Source of the DNA: Halomonas sp.
GTDB taxonomy: Bacteria > Pseudomonadota > Gammaproteobacteria > Pseudomonadales > Halomonadaceae
NCBI GenBank assembly: GCA_018401555.1
Contig: JAGYKP010000095.1
Span: 1-39,637 of the forward strand
Direction of reading: 5' to 3'
Length of the DNA stretch: 39,637 bases
The position numbers were made by a program, and so were the translations under genes. Position 1 is the first letter of the stretch. Each line of letters begins with the position of its first letter. The notes below the pieces were generated by a model. The model did no database searches and was not told where the DNA came from. It saw only the letters and a list, made by a program, of their open reading frames with translations. Of this stretch, positions 1 through 10,087 are shown one piece after another.

Positions 1-212
1 GAGCCGTCATTTTCACTTCCTCATCGCCCACATGAATCATGACAGTGATTGTACCCGTGGCAACCCCCTCTAGCACCCGCCTGCCCAGAACCACAAAACA
101 GAAAAAACGTCAACGCACCCACTGAAGATTCTCAAGCCTTCAGCCAAGCTCAGCTCCTCTTTCAGTATCCAACGATCATGACGGCATCTAAAGCAGTCTT
201 GGAATCAATGAC

Positions 213-521
213 ATGGCCTACGCATTACTCAGACCAGAGCAAGTCGCTGAAAGGCTGGGCATGAGCCTGAGCTGGGTCTATGGCAACAAGCACAGTATCG
301 GCTACGTCCAACTGGGGAACGCTGTTCGCTTTGAGCCTGGGGCAGTTGAAGAGTACGCTAAACGCTGCAGGCGCGGTCCTCAGCGAAAGGAGGACCGGAA
401 ATGGGATACACAGTCTCGCACAGGAAAGATCGCGGCACGTGGGTCGTCCGCTGCACCATCAACAGCCAGCGTACTCAGCGAACTTTTCGCACAGAAGGAG
501 AAGCAAGGCAGTTTGCGCTGA
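213..521 (+). CDS. Helix-turn-helix excisionase-like DNA-binding protein
   Basis: A small ORF whose first 50 residues read as a MerR/excisionase-type helix-turn-helix: a helix around 'RPEQVAERLGMSLSWVY', then a wing-like stretch and an acidic 'FEPGAVEEYAK' helix. Such proteins sit just upstream of tyrosine integrases and direct excision or control integrase expression. The ATG at 213 opens directly on the domain. The ORF overlaps the integrase start at 401 by about 120 bases. Its last 35 residues look like out-of-frame translation of integrase DNA, so the true stop is probably near 400 and hidden by an indel. The 212 bases to its left hold no gene I can support. Family assignment is moderate; the excision role is inferred from context. 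Confidence 0.5.
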   Translation: MAYALLRPEQVAERLGMSLSWVYGNKHSIGYVQLGNAVRFEPGAVEEYAKRCRRGPQRKEDRKWDTQSRTGKIAARGSSAAPSTASVLSELFAQKEKQGSLR

Positions 522-1406
522 AGGCAGAGGCTCAGCGCCAGGAGGACGAGTTCAACGGTGTCATGGGCCGCAAGCCCGGGCAATGCCAATTCCTCCGAGG
601 GGGCTGCAGCGCATGGTCAGCGAATACGATGTCCGCTCCCAGAAACAGCACATTTTGCTGGTGGCCAGATGGATGGATGAGCATGCCCCTGGCGTGATCA
701 TCGGTCAGGAGTTGCTGGACGCGGCACGCAAAATGCAGAAGGCTCTCAAGGAGAAGGGACTGGCGCAGTCGACCATCAACAACCGCACTCAGGTAGTCAA
801 GCGGGTACTCTCGCTGTCGTACCGGGAATGGGACTGGATCGACCTGCCGCTGGACGGCAAGCTCCGCAAGCCATCACCCAAGAACGAGCGCCATGTTTAC
901 TTGACCGAGATGGAGCTCGCCGAACTGCTTGAAGCAGTGCCGGAACGCTACAGGATCGAACGAAAGGTGATCTTGCTGGCTATGCTGACGGGCATGAGGC
1001 GGGGGGAGCTGATGGCACTGGAATCAGGGAACGTCTACACCGGCCGCATCGTGCTCAGGCCTAATCAGACGAAAAGCGGGAAGCCGAGGGTCATACCCCT
1101 GACGGAGGAAGCCCTACCGCTGGTGGAAGCCTTGCCGTTTGACACGACCGGCGACAGGGTGCGTGGCGCGTTCGAGAAAGCGAGGGAGAAGATCGGTCGC
1201 CCCGACATCCGCTTTCACGATTTGCGTCACTGCTATGCCTCATTGCTGGCGAGCAAGGGGGAAGCGCTGACGAGCATCAGGGATCTGCTCGGGCATTCTG
1301 TCACTGATCGGCGACCAGCCGCTATGCGCATGCCGACCCGGCAAGATGGGAGAGCGTGGTGGCGAAGCTGCCGCGGATCAGCAACCAATCAGCAACCACA
1401 CACTGA
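401..1406 (+). pseudogene. Phage-type tyrosine recombinase / integrase, frameshifted twice
   Basis: Site-specific recombinase of an integrated element. The ATG at 401 follows a strong AGGAGG at good spacing. The N-terminal arm-binding part is in frame 2 (about 401-570). The core-binding and catalytic domains continue in frame 1 (about 570-1300). The last 35 residues are in frame 0, ending at TGA 1404-1406. Catalytic-domain features visible are 'TGMRRGELMALE' (first Arg), a Lys in 'QTKSGKPRV', 'HDLRH' (His and Arg of box II) and 'LLGHS'. After the second break comes 'SRYAHAD', which holds the nucleophilic Tyr. Total length of about 335 residues is normal for the family. The gene points at tRNA-Ile2 40 bases away, typical of an integrase beside its own attachment site. 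Breaks lie near 570-600 and 1300-1318. They may be real decay or sequencing error. Confidence 0.8.
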
Positions 1407-1445
1407 AGAAAATTGACTCTTGGCGGCGTAACCGATTGATTTCAT

Positions 1446-1522
<77 letters not shown>

Positions 1523-1670
1523 TTCGGCGGAGTGCCTGGCGGCGCCGGCGTATGATAGCGAATACCGATGGCCGAGGCCATAGCCGCACGCCTTGCGGTG
1601 GCATCGGCCCTTCGGCGATGATGCCGGGGCCGCCAGAGGCGGCACTTCCTGGGCCACCAAACGAGACCTC

Positions 1671-2715
1671 ATGTTCCTGCTGATTGCCTTTGCCGTCCTC
1701 TCCATCGGCGTATCCTTCCTCTGCTCGCTGCTCGAGGCGGCGCTGCTCTCGATGACCCCCAGCTACGTAGCCCAGGTCCGTGAGACCAACCCCAGGCTGC
1801 ACGCCAAGCTCAACGACCTGAAGCGCAACATCGACCAGCCGCTGGCGGCGATTCTCACGCTCAACACCATCGCCCACACGGTGGGCGCCACCGGCGTCGG
1901 AGCCCAGGTCACGGTGGTGTTCGGTGAGGCCTGGCTGGGCATCGCCTCGGCGCTGATGACGCTGCTGATCCTGTTCGTCTCCGAGATCATTCCCAAGACC
2001 ATCGGCGCCACCTACTGGCGCCAGCTCTCCGGCATGCTGGCCGCCACCCTCAAGGTCATGGTGTGGAGCCTCAAGCCGTTCATCTGGATGTCCGAGCAGA
2101 TCACACGGCGCATCGGCAAGGGCGCCATGGACACCGACATGCGTGGCGAGATCAAGGCGCTGGCGCAGATCGGCCAGGAAGAGAAGGCGCTGGACCCGGA
2201 GGAGACCCGGGTCATCGTCAACATCCTCAACCTGCATGACATCACGGTGAGGAGCGTGATGACCCCACGCACCGTGTCGGTGACGGCACGGGCCGGCATG
2301 ACTCTGAAGGAGTTCGACGAGACATGCGGCACCTCTCCCTTCACCCGCTTCCCGGTGATGGACGGCGGCGAGCAGGCACTGGGCTATATCCACCGGGCCG
2401 ACACCTATAACGCCGAGGACGATGTCGACCTCAAGACGCTGATGCACTCCGGTCAAGACGGTGCAGGACGAGGAGAGCGTCGAACAGGTGTTCATGGCGA
2501 TGGTGCAGGATCGCCAGCACCTGTGCGTGGTCTACGACGACCACGGCACCTGGATGGGCCTGATCACCCTGGAGGACGTCATCGAGACCATCCTCGGCCA
2601 GGAGATCGTCGACGAGACCGACAACGTCGCCAACCTGCGCAAGTACGCCCGCCAGCGCTGGACCAAGTCGCTCAAGAAGGTGGAAGACAGAAAGCCGGAA
2701 GAGCCGGAAGAGTAG
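1671..2715 (+). CDS. CNNM/DUF21 transmembrane protein with CBS domain pair (frameshifted as sequenced)
   Basis: Membrane protein of the CNNM / HlyC-CorC superfamily, linked in other bacteria to Mg2+/Co2+ efflux or homeostasis. The start chosen is the ATG at 1671, which opens a hydrophobic segment; the upstream ORF extension overlaps the tRNA region. Residues 1-150 form the DUF21 membrane domain with about four segments and the conserved 'SEIIPKTIGA'. Residues 180-320 form a CBS pair ('VRSVMTPR', later 'GLITLEDVIETILGQEIVDE'). The C-terminal CorC_HlyC domain is absent, as in the short form of the family. One extra base near 2448-2450 moves the frame from 0 to 1; across it the protein reads LMHPVKTVQDEESVEQ. 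Total about 347 residues. The exact ion is unknown. Confidence 0.8.
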
Positions 2716-2716
2716 C

Positions 2717-3693
2717 TCAGCCTTCCCCGGGCCCGGGCTGGTCGGGAATCAGCCAGCCGGGCACCCAGCGCAGGAAGGCAAGCATGCCGAACAGCTCCAC
2801 CAGCGACTGGAAGACGATGACCACCACGGCGGCCTGCCAGCCCTGGGGCAGCGCCAGGGCGATGGGCAGCATCACGAAGGAGGTGCGAGGGTGCCGAGGC
2901 TGAAGGTCCAGCGTCCGCGCCGCCGGCGGCGCCAGCCAGAACAGCCGCCCCAGCGCACGCCCAGCAGCGCGGCCAGCGCCAGGTAGCCGACGAAGAGCGG
3001 CAACACCTGCAGCAGCACCCCGCTCAGCCCCTGCATACCGGCGACCTGGGTCGCCGCCACCACCAGCAGCACCGCGGCGAGCAGCGGCACGGGCAACCAG
3101 CCCAGCCCCTGCACCAGGTGGCGCGCATTCGAGAAACGACGGGCCAACCGCTGGGTCAGCCAGGCCGCCGCGAGCGGCGCCAGGATCAGCCCGGCGAAGG
3201 CAACGAGCAGCGGCCCGCCGAAGGCGTCCGCCATCCCCTGCGTTCCCAGGAAGAGCCAGAGGTAAGCCGGCAGCGCCACCAGCTGCAGTGCCAGCAGCAG
3301 CGGCGTGGCGGCGATGGCCCGCCCGGCATCGCCGCGACCGAGGTGGGTGAAGGTGATGAACCAGTCGGTGCAGGGCACCAGCAGCACCATCAGCACACCG
3401 AGCTTAACCGCCGGCGCCAGCGGCAGCGCCACCACCAGGCTGCCGACGATCAGCGGCATGAACAGGAAGTTGCCGAGCACCAGCGCCGTGGCGAAGCGCC
3501 AATCCTTCAAGGCCAGGCCCAGCCGACTCAGCGGCACCTGGGTGAAGGTGGCGTAGAGCAGCACGGCAAGCAGCGGCCAGAGCCCGCCCTCCAGGCCGGT
3601 GGCGGTAGCGGGACGCAAAAGCCCCAGGCCCAGCCCGATCAGGATCGCCGCCAGGTAGAGCCATACCTGGTGGCGTTCCAGCGCCTCACGCAT
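2717..3693 (-). CDS. Bile acid:sodium symporter / arsenic-resistance-type carrier (frameshifted as sequenced)
   Basis: Polytopic inner-membrane carrier of the BASS/ACR3-like superfamily with about ten hydrophobic segments. Visible family features are 'VLLVPCTDWFITFTHLGRGDA' in the middle and 'TFSLGTRTSFVMLPIALALP' near the end, resembling proteins annotated as arsenic resistance protein. The N-terminal 250 residues are in one frame. Two or more indels between about 2880 and 2960 shift the rest; read through, the protein ends at TGA 2717-2719. I prefer the ATG at 3693, which overlaps the stop of the upstream ABC exporter by eight bases (ATGCGTGA); an ATG at 3717 is also possible. Translational coupling to the exporter is likely. 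The arsenite substrate is a family guess, since no arsR or arsC lies nearby. Confidence 0.7.
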
Positions 3694-5467
3694 TCGTCGC
3701 CTGGCCCTCGACGTCATCTGCCATCAACGCCCCGGTCTGCACCCGCCACTGGGCGGCGTAGCGGCCGTCGGCCTCGAGCAGCTCCTCATGGGTGCCGCGT
3801 TCGGTGACCCGGCCGCCCTCGATCACCACGATCTCGTCGGCATGCACGATGGTCGAGAGGCGGTGGGCGATCATGATCACGGTGCGACCGTGACCGATGC
3901 GGCGCAGCGAGCGCTGGATGGCGGCCTCGGTCTCGTTGTCCACGGCGCTGGTGGCCTCATCCAGCACCAGGATGGGCGGGTCCTTGAGCAGCGCCCGGGC
4001 CAGCGAGAGGCGCTGGCGCTGGCCACCGGAGAGGCGCACGCCGCGCTCGCCCACCGGGGTGTCGAGCCCCCGGGGCAGTGCCTGGATGAATTCCCACGCC
4101 TCGGCGGTCCTGGCCGCCTCGATCACTTCTGCCTCGTCGGCCTCCGGTTTCCCGTAGGCGATGTTGTCGCGCACCGTGCCCTCGAACAGGTAGACGTCCT
4201 GGCTGACCAGGCCGATGGCGCCGCGCAGCGAGGCGAGGCTCACCGTCTCGATGGGCTGGCCGTCGATCAGTACCCGCCCGGCGTCGGGGTCGTAGAAGCG
4301 CAGCAGCAGCTTGATCAGGGTCGACTTGCCGGAGCCGGTGGCGCCCACCAGGGCCAGGGTGTGGCCGGCCGGCACTTCCAGGCTGACGTTCTCCACGCCC
4401 ACTTCGCTCGCCGCATAGCGAAAGCTCACGCTCTCGAAGCTCACCTCACCACGCAGCGGCTCGGCCAGCGGCACGCCGGCGTTATCGCGCACCTGGATCG
4501 GCTCCGCCAGCAGATCGAGGATGCGCCGGGTGCTGGCCATGGCGCGCTCGAAGAGGTCAATCACCTCGGCCAGGCCGGTGAGTGGCCAGAGCAGGCGCTG
4601 GGTGAGAAACACCAGCACGCCGTAGGCACCCACGTTGAGTTCGCCCTTCAGCGCCAGCATCCCGCCCACGGTGAAGGTGGCCAAGAAACCGGCCAGGATC
4701 GCCATTCGAATCACCGGGATGAAGGCCGAGCTCACCCGGATCGCCCGGCGGTTGGCCTCCACATAGGCCTCGCTGACCCGGTGCAGGCGTTCGGCCTCGC
4801 GGGCCTCGCTGGTGAAGCTCTTGATGGTGGCGATACCGGCCAGGTTGTTGGCCAGCCGACTGGCCAGGTCACCCACCTTCTCGCGCACGTCGGCGTAGAG
4901 CGGCCCCGCCTTGCGCTGGAAGTAGAAGGCGCCCCAGATGATCAGCGGAATCGGCGTGAAGGCGAGCAGCGCAATCAGCGGCGAGATGACGAAGAACACC
5001 GCCCCCACCGCCACCACGGTGACCCCCACCTGGATCAGCGAGTTGGCACCACCGTCGAGGAAGCGCTCCAGCTGGTTGACGTCGTCGTTCATGGTGGCGA
5101 CCAGCTGGCCGGAGCTCTTCGACTCGAAGAACGCCATGTCCAGGCGCTGGGCGTGCTCGTAGGTGTCCAGGCGCATGTCGGCCTGGAGGCGCTGGGCGAG
5201 GTTGCGCCACAGGATCTTGTAGAGGTACTCGAACAGCGACTCGCCGGCCCAGATGAAGAAGGTCAGGATCGCCAGAACGAATATCTGCTCCTGAGCCGAG
5301 GTGAAGCCCGCCCGGGCCACGAAGCTCTCCTCCTGATTGACCACCACGTCGATGGCCACGCCGATCAGGATCTCCGGCGCGATATCAAAGAGCTTGTTGA
5401 TGATCGAGCAGGCACTGGCGGCGATGATGCGCCGCCGGTAGCCCCGGGCGTAGCGCAGCAGGCGCAC
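3686..5467 (-). CDS. MsbA-like ABC exporter (fused permease and ATPase)
   Basis: Homodimeric type IV ABC exporter for lipids, drugs or other hydrophobic substrates. Residues 1-320 carry the six-helix membrane domain. The nucleotide-binding domain follows, with Walker A 'GATGSGKST' near residue 375, signature 'LSGGQRQR', Walker B '[12 protein letters not shown]' and switch 'IAHRLS'. The 593 residues are complete for the family. The start given is a GTG at 5467. No ATG lies upstream in frame and the frame stays open for some codons, so the N-terminus may be slightly longer. It overlaps the downstream carrier gene, suggesting an operon. The substrate cannot be told from sequence. Confidence 0.88.
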   Translation of the reverse strand: MRLLRYARGYRRRIIAASACSIINKLFDIAPEILIGVAIDVVVNQEESFVARAGFTSAQEQIFVLAILTFFIWAGESLFEYLYKILWRNLAQRLQADMRLDTYEHAQRLDMAFFESKSSGQLVATMNDDVNQLERFLDGGANSLIQVGVTVVAVGAVFFVISPLIALLAFTPIPLIIWGAFYFQRKAGPLYADVREKVGDLASRLANNLAGIATIKSFTSEAREAERLHRVSEAYVEANRRAIRVSSAFIPVIRMAILAGFLATFTVGGMLALKGELNVGAYGVLVFLTQRLLWPLTGLAEVIDLFERAMASTRRILDLLAEPIQVRDNAGVPLAEPLRGEVSFESVSFRYAASEVGVENVSLEVPAGHTLALVGATGSGKSTLIKLLLRFYDPDAGRVLIDGQPIETVSLASLRGAIGLVSQDVYLFEGTVRDNIAYGKPEADEAEVIEAARTAEAWEFIQALPRGLDTPVGERGVRLSGGQRQRLSLARALLKDPPILVLDEATSAVDNETEAAIQRSLRRIGHGRTVIMIAHRLSTIVHADEIVVIEGGRVTERGTHEELLEADGRYAAQWRVQTGALMADDVEGQATNA

Positions 5468-5680
5468 CAGCGCCTGGAAGCTGTTGGGAGTCGCCGGGGT
5501 GGGGGTCAGTGGGAGTCCTTGGTTGACCCGGGCAGGATAGCGACGCGCACCGCCTCACTCCAGCGTGCCCGGCCCCTTGGGTCGAGATCGCACTTCGGCA
5601 TCACAAGGGTAGGCGGCGAACAAATTTGTGAGAAATACTATCATTTGCTTCTTAATGTCGGCTAGAATCCTTGCGCCTTT

Positions 5681-5699
5681 GATAATCAATATCATTCAA
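5681..5699 (+). promoter_or_regulatory. Fur-box-like operator upstream of the TonB receptor
   Basis: The stretch GATAATCAATATCATTCAA matches the classical 19-base Fur consensus at about 12 positions, including the GATAAT and ATCATT halves. It lies 9 bases before the receptor ATG, so bound Fur would block transcription or initiation. The rest of the 240-base spacer shared with the divergent ABC exporter is A+T-rich near 5620-5680 and probably holds the promoter. Confidence 0.6.
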
Positions 5700-5707
5700 G
5701 GATCGAC

Positions 5708-7846
5708 ATGAACCGCATCACACCCAACGCCCTGGCCAGCGCCATGGCCCTGGCCGCCACCGCCTCTGCCCTTCCCGCCCTGGCCCAGCAGAGCCAGCGG
5801 CTGGACAACATCGTGGTCACCGCCGCCGGTTTCGAGCAGGCCATGGCCGAAGCCCCTGCCAGCATCTCGGTGATCAGCCGCCAGGAGCTGGAGGAGAAGC
5901 GGGTCACCAGCATCGCCGACGCCCTGCGCGACGTGGAAGGCGTCGACGTGGGCGGCCAGGTGGGCAAGACCGGCGGACGCAACATCAGCATCCGCGGCAT
6001 GCCCAGCGACTACACCCTGATCCTGATCGACGGTCGCCGCCAGAATACCGCCGGCAGCGTCACGCCTAACGGCTTCGGCGAGACCGCGACCAGCTTCATG
6101 CCACCGGTCTCGGCCATCGAGCGCATCGAGGTGATCCGCGGCCCGATGTCGACCCTCTACGGCTCAGACGCCATGGGCGGGGTGATCAATATCATCACCC
6201 GCAAGGTCGGCAAGGAGTGGAGCGGCTCGGTGCAGGCCGAAACCACCCTCAACGAGCATGATGAATACGGCGACAGCCGCGAGACCAGCGTCTATGCCAG
6301 CGGTCCGCTGGTCGAGGAGACCCTTGGATTGCAGGTGCGCGGCCGCTTCCATGAGCGTGATGCCTCGACCCTGACCTATACCGAGGCGGATGGTACCGAG
6401 GTCCCGGTCAGTCAGCGCGGGCCGAGCCCCGTGGAGGGAGACATCTACAGCCTGGGCGCCAAGCTCACCCTGACCCCGCATGAGAATCACGAGCTGTGGC
6501 TCGACGGCGAGACCAGTCGCCAGGAGTACACCAACGATGACTGCCAGTTGGGCACTCTGGACGGACGCACTCGCAGCTGCGAGCCTGCCCCGGGCGAGGC
6601 CAACGGCTACAGCGATGAGCTGCGCTTCGAGCGCGACCAGGTCGCCATCGGCCATACCGGACGCTTCGCCTCCGGCACCCTGGAATCGAGCCTGATGCAC
6701 AACACCACCGAAACGGTGGGACGCACCATCCCCGGCACCATCGGACAGCCCTACGCCGGCTTCCCCGGGATCGTGGGCGGGGATGCCCGCGAGCTCGAGA
6801 CCACCAATACCGTGCTCGACAGCAAGTTCACCCTGCCCCTGAGCGACCATATGGCGACAATCGGTGGCCAGTGGATGGACTCCGAACTGACCGATGGGCT
6901 GGCCACCGAGGCGTTCTCGCAGACCACCTGGGCGCTGTTCGCCGAGGACGAGTGGTGGCTGGCCGAGGACTGGGCGCTGACCCTGGGCGGCCGTTACGAC
7001 CACCACGACGCCTTCGGCAGCCAGTTCAGCCCGCGTGGTTATCTCGTCTGGAGCGCCAGCGACGACTGGACCCTGAAGGGTGGCGTCAGCCGCGGCTACA
7101 AGACGCCGTCGCTCAATGACCTGCACGATGGCGTCAACGGCGTGACCGGCCAGGGCACCATCCTGACCATCGGCAACCCCGATCTGCAGCCGGAGAAGAG
7201 CACCAGCAGCGAGCTCGCCGCCCAGTACGACGACGGCGAGGGCTTCATGGCCAGCGCCACGCTGTTCCATAACCGCTTCGACGACAAGATCGCCGCCGGG
7301 CCGGATATCACGATCAGCGGCGACCCGAGCATTCCGGACGACACCTATGCCCAGGACATCAATATCGACGAGGCCGAGACCCAGGGGATCGAGCTTGCCA
7401 CCCGCATCCAGCTCTCGGAGCGCGTCAACCTGAGTGCCAACTACACGTACACGGACAGCGAACAGAAGAGTGGCGAGCAGCAGGGCGAACCGCTGACCGA
7501 TACTCCGGAGCATGCGGTCAACGGCACCCTGCGCTGGCAGACTACCGAACGGCTGAGCACCTGGCTTTCCGGTGAATACCGCAGCGAGCGCTACCGCAAC
7601 CGTGAGCGGGTGCGCGGCGCCGCCTCCTACGACGACCTGGGCGATTTCGAGTCCTACGCCCTGTTCCACCTGGGCGGCAGCTACCGGGTCTCCGACGCCT
7701 TCACCGTCAGCGCCACCGTCCAGAACCTGTTCGACAAGGACTTCGTCGATTATCGCGCCTACGATGGCGGCGCCAGCTGCGGCAACGTCTACGCCAACAG
7801 CGAGGAGGGGCGCCGCCTCTGGCTCTCCGCTCGCTATACCTTCTGA
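5708..7846 (+). CDS. TonB-dependent outer-membrane siderophore receptor (CirA/IrgA-like)
   Basis: Ligand-gated outer-membrane channel importing ferric siderophores with TonB energy. The 712 residues begin with a signal peptide cleaved near 'ALAQQ' (about residue 26). A TonB-box-like 'DNIVVTA' follows. The plug domain (about 45-165) has 'ISIRGMPSDYTLILIDGRRQ', 'IERIEVIRGPMSTLYGSDAMGGVINIITRK'. A 22-strand barrel ends with the C-terminal Phe typical of outer-membrane insertion. The plug wording is closest to catecholate receptors of the CirA/IrgA/VctA group, but the exact siderophore is uncertain. A Fur-like box lies just upstream, indicating iron repression. No siderophore synthesis or periplasmic uptake genes are adjacent. 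Reading frame intact. Confidence 0.9.
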   Translation: MNRITPNALASAMALAATASALPALAQQSQRLDNIVVTAAGFEQAMAEAPASISVISRQELEEKRVTSIADALRDVEGVDVGGQVGKTGGRNISIRGMPSDYTLILIDGRRQNTAGSVTPNGFGETATSFMPPVSAIERIEVIRGPMSTLYGSDAMGGVINIITRKVGKEWSGSVQAETTLNEHDEYGDSRETSVYASGPLVEETLGLQVRGRFHERDASTLTYTEADGTEVPVSQRGPSPVEGDIYSLGAKLTLTPHENHELWLDGETSRQEYTNDDCQLGTLDGRTRSCEPAPGEANGYSDELRFERDQVAIGHTGRFASGTLESSLMHNTTETVGRTIPGTIGQPYAGFPGIVGGDARELETTNTVLDSKFTLPLSDHMATIGGQWMDSELTDGLATEAFSQTTWALFAEDEWWLAEDWALTLGGRYDHHDAFGSQFSPRGYLVWSASDDWTLKGGVSRGYKTPSLNDLHDGVNGVTGQGTILTIGNPDLQPEKSTSSELAAQYDDGEGFMASATLFHNRFDDKIAAGPDITISGDPSIPDDTYAQDINIDEAETQGIELATRIQLSERVNLSANYTYTDSEQKSGEQQGEPLTDTPEHAVNGTLRWQTTERLSTWLSGEYRSERYRNRERVRGAASYDDLGDFESYALFHLGGSYRVSDAFTVSATVQNLFDKDFVDYRAYDGGASCGNVYANSEEGRRLWLSARYTF

Positions 7847-7860
7847 GCTGTAGCACCGAT

Positions 7861-7889
7861 CGGCGGCCGCCTTGCCAGGCCGGCCGCCG
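7861..7889 (+). terminator. G+C-rich hairpin after the TonB receptor
   Basis: Perfect 9-base inverted repeat (CGGCGGCCG / CGGCCGCCG) with an 11-base loop, 15 bases after the receptor stop. No clear T-run follows, so it may be a weak or Rho-assisted terminator. Confidence 0.5.
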
Positions 7890-7932
7890 CTTCCGACAAT
7901 AGTCGCCCGCTCTTAGCCTCAGGGACGACCAC

Positions 7933-8811
7933 ATGCTTGCCGAACTCTTCGCCGTGATGGCACCGGTGCTCACCGGTGCCGGCCTGGGCTTTGCCTGGGT
8001 GCGCCTGGGCCAACCCTATCCGGTGGAGTTCGTCACCCGACTGGTCTTCAACATCGGTACCCCGGCGCTGGTAATTGCCTCGCTCTCCGGCGCCGAGATC
8101 GATGCCGGCAGCTTCGGGCGCACCATGCTGGCCACGGCGCTGGTGATCAGCGCCATGGCGGCGATGACCTGGCCGCTGGCACGCCTGCTGGGCAAGGATT
8201 GGCGGGTGCTGCTGGCCCCGGCCATGTACCCCAACACCGGCAACATGGGGCTGCCGGTGGTGCTCTACGCCTTCGGCAGCGCCGGCTTCGCCTACGGCAT
8301 CACGGTGATGGTCACCGTCTCGCTGTTCCAGTTCACCCTGGGCTCGGTGATGGCCAGCAGCGGCGGCAATCCGCTGCGCACCCTGGCGCGCACCCCCACC
8401 GTCTACGCCATCGCCATCTCGCTGGCTCTGCTGCTTACCGATACCGCCCTGCCCCGCTGGCTTGCCAACAGCGTCGACCTGATCTCGGGCTTCACCGTGC
8501 CGCTGATGCTGATCACCCTGGGGGTCTCGCTGGCCAGCATCCAGGTCCGCAGCCTCAAGTCCGGTGTCGGCTTCAGCCTGCTGCGCATCCCGGTAGCCGC
8601 GGCGCTAGCCTGGGGCATCGGCACCCTGCTCGACCTGCCACCCCTGGCCCAGGGCATCCTGATCCTGCAGATGAGCATGCCGGTAGCGGTGTTCAACTAC
8701 CTGTTCGCCCAGAAGGCGCGCCGCGAACCGGAGTACGTGGCGAGCCTGGTGTTCTGCTCGACCCTGCTGTCGCTGATCTACCTGCCGATCCTGCTGGCCT
8801 GGCTGATGTAG
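7933..8811 (+). CDS. AEC-family transporter (auxin efflux carrier type)
   Basis: Inner-membrane carrier of the AEC family (malonate, malate or other organic acid transport in characterised bacterial members). The 292 residues contain about ten membrane segments arranged as two similar halves. Family hallmarks are 'YPNTGNMGLPVVLYAFG' in the N-terminal half (Asn-Gly-rich crossover) and 'MSMPVAVFNYLFAQKA' in the C-terminal half. The ATG at 7933 follows an AGGGA at suitable spacing. It lies 78 bases upstream of the PQQ sugar dehydrogenase on the same strand. The substrate is unknown. Reading frame intact. Confidence 0.87.
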   Translation: MLAELFAVMAPVLTGAGLGFAWVRLGQPYPVEFVTRLVFNIGTPALVIASLSGAEIDAGSFGRTMLATALVISAMAAMTWPLARLLGKDWRVLLAPAMYPNTGNMGLPVVLYAFGSAGFAYGITVMVTVSLFQFTLGSVMASSGGNPLRTLARTPTVYAIAISLALLLTDTALPRWLANSVDLISGFTVPLMLITLGVSLASIQVRSLKSGVGFSLLRIPVAAALAWGIGTLLDLPPLAQGILILQMSMPVAVFNYLFAQKARREPEYVASLVFCSTLLSLIYLPILLAWLM

Positions 8812-8889
8812 GCCGTCCCCGGATGGCGACAGGGAACACCGCTCTCCTGCCGGAGTCCCTATCTTCACCACCGGACGAGGGGATACGCC

Positions 8890-10036
8890 ATGCCTGCCAC
8901 TCTGCACCGACTGCCCGCGGCGCTGCTTGCGGGCGGACTCGCCTCGGCGGCCGAGGCCACGGCCGCCGAGACGCTGGTCGAACGACTCGAGACCGACCAC
9001 CACGAACTGCGCCTGGAGCGGATCACCACGGGGCTCGAGCACCCCTGGTCGCTGGCCTTCCTGCCGGATGGCGACCTTCTGGTCAGCGAGCGCCCCGGAC
9101 GCCTGGCCCGCATCGACGAGGCTGGCGAGATCACCCGCCTCGACGGCGTGCCCGAGGTCAGCACCCGCGGCCAGGGCGGGCTGCTCGACCTGGCCCTGCA
9201 TCCCGATTTCGGCAGCGGCGAGGACGACTGGCTCTACTTCACCTGGAGCCACCCCGGGAGCGGCGGCAGCGCCACCACTCTATCCCGCGCCCGCCTGACG
9301 GACGATGCCCTGGTGGATCAGGAGACGCTGTTCGTCCAGGACCGTTTCTCCGACCCCGGCCGCCACTATGGCTCACGGCTCGCCTGGCTGCCCGACGGCA
9401 GCCTGCTGATGAGCATCGGCGACCGGGGCCGCGAACCGCCCCGGGTTCAGGATGGCGGCGACCACGCCGGCAGCGTGCTGCGCCTCACAGAGAGCGGCGG
9501 CGTGCCCGAGGACAACCCCTTCGTCGCCGACGACGCGGTGCTCGATGAGATCTATACCATGGGCAACCGCAACCCCCAGGGGCTCACGGTCGCCGCCGAT
9601 GGCACCATCTGGTCCACCGAGCACGGCCCGCGCACCGGCGACGAGCTCAACCGCCTGATGGGTGGCGAGAACTACGGCTGGCCCGAGGTGAGCCGCGGCA
9701 ACGACTACGCCACCAACGAACCCATCGGCCGCGACAGCGCCCCGGGCATGCGTGACCCGCTGCATGTCTTCGCGGGGCGCTTCGCGCCCATCGGGCCTCA
9801 CCGAGGTCACGGGCGATACCTTCTCCGCCTGGCAGGGCCACCTGCTGGCCGGCGGCCTGGCCAGCGAGCGCCTGGTACGCCTGGCGCTGGACGGCGACGA
9901 CGTGGTCGAGCGCGAGGTGGTCCTCGAGGGCGAGATCGGCCGCATCCGCGACGTGCGCCAGGGCCCTGATGGCGCCATCTATCTGCTCGAAGATTCCGCC
10001 CGTGGCGCACTTTACCGCCTGGTGCCCGCCGACTAG
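8890..10036 (+). CDS. PQQ-dependent aldose sugar dehydrogenase, YliI/Asd-like (frameshifted as sequenced)
   Basis: Periplasmic soluble quinoprotein oxidising aldose sugars to lactones, passing electrons to the respiratory chain. A short signal-like N-terminus is followed by a six-bladed beta-propeller. Visible family blocks are 'GLEHPWSLAFLPDGDLLVSERPGRL', 'GQGGLLDLALHPDF', 'HAGSVLRL', 'NRNPQGL' and 'STEHGPRTGDELN'. An extra C near 9787-9789 moves the frame; read through, 'FAPSGLTEVTGDTFSAWQG' continues to the stop at 10034-10036, giving about 381 residues, the usual size. A GAGGGG lies before the ATG at 8890. No pqq biosynthesis genes are in the window. The sensor kinase starts 51 bases downstream. 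Confidence 0.85.
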
Positions 10037-10087
10037 TCACGACAGGGGCCGCACCGGACGCGGTCCTGATGACCCCAGGGATCCCCC

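Noticed and set aside
49..264. 71-residue ORF at the left edge
   Set aside because: It has no recognisable motif, no ribosome binding site and a composition typical of non-coding DNA, and it overlaps the HTH gene start.
3788..5665. 625-residue plus-strand open frame opposite the ABC exporter
   Set aside because: It is the antisense frame of a clear ABC exporter. Its His/Gln/Gly-rich composition comes from high G+C codons on the other strand.
6164..7669. 501-residue minus-strand open frame opposite the TonB receptor
   Set aside because: Antisense shadow of an intact outer-membrane receptor, with no family motif.
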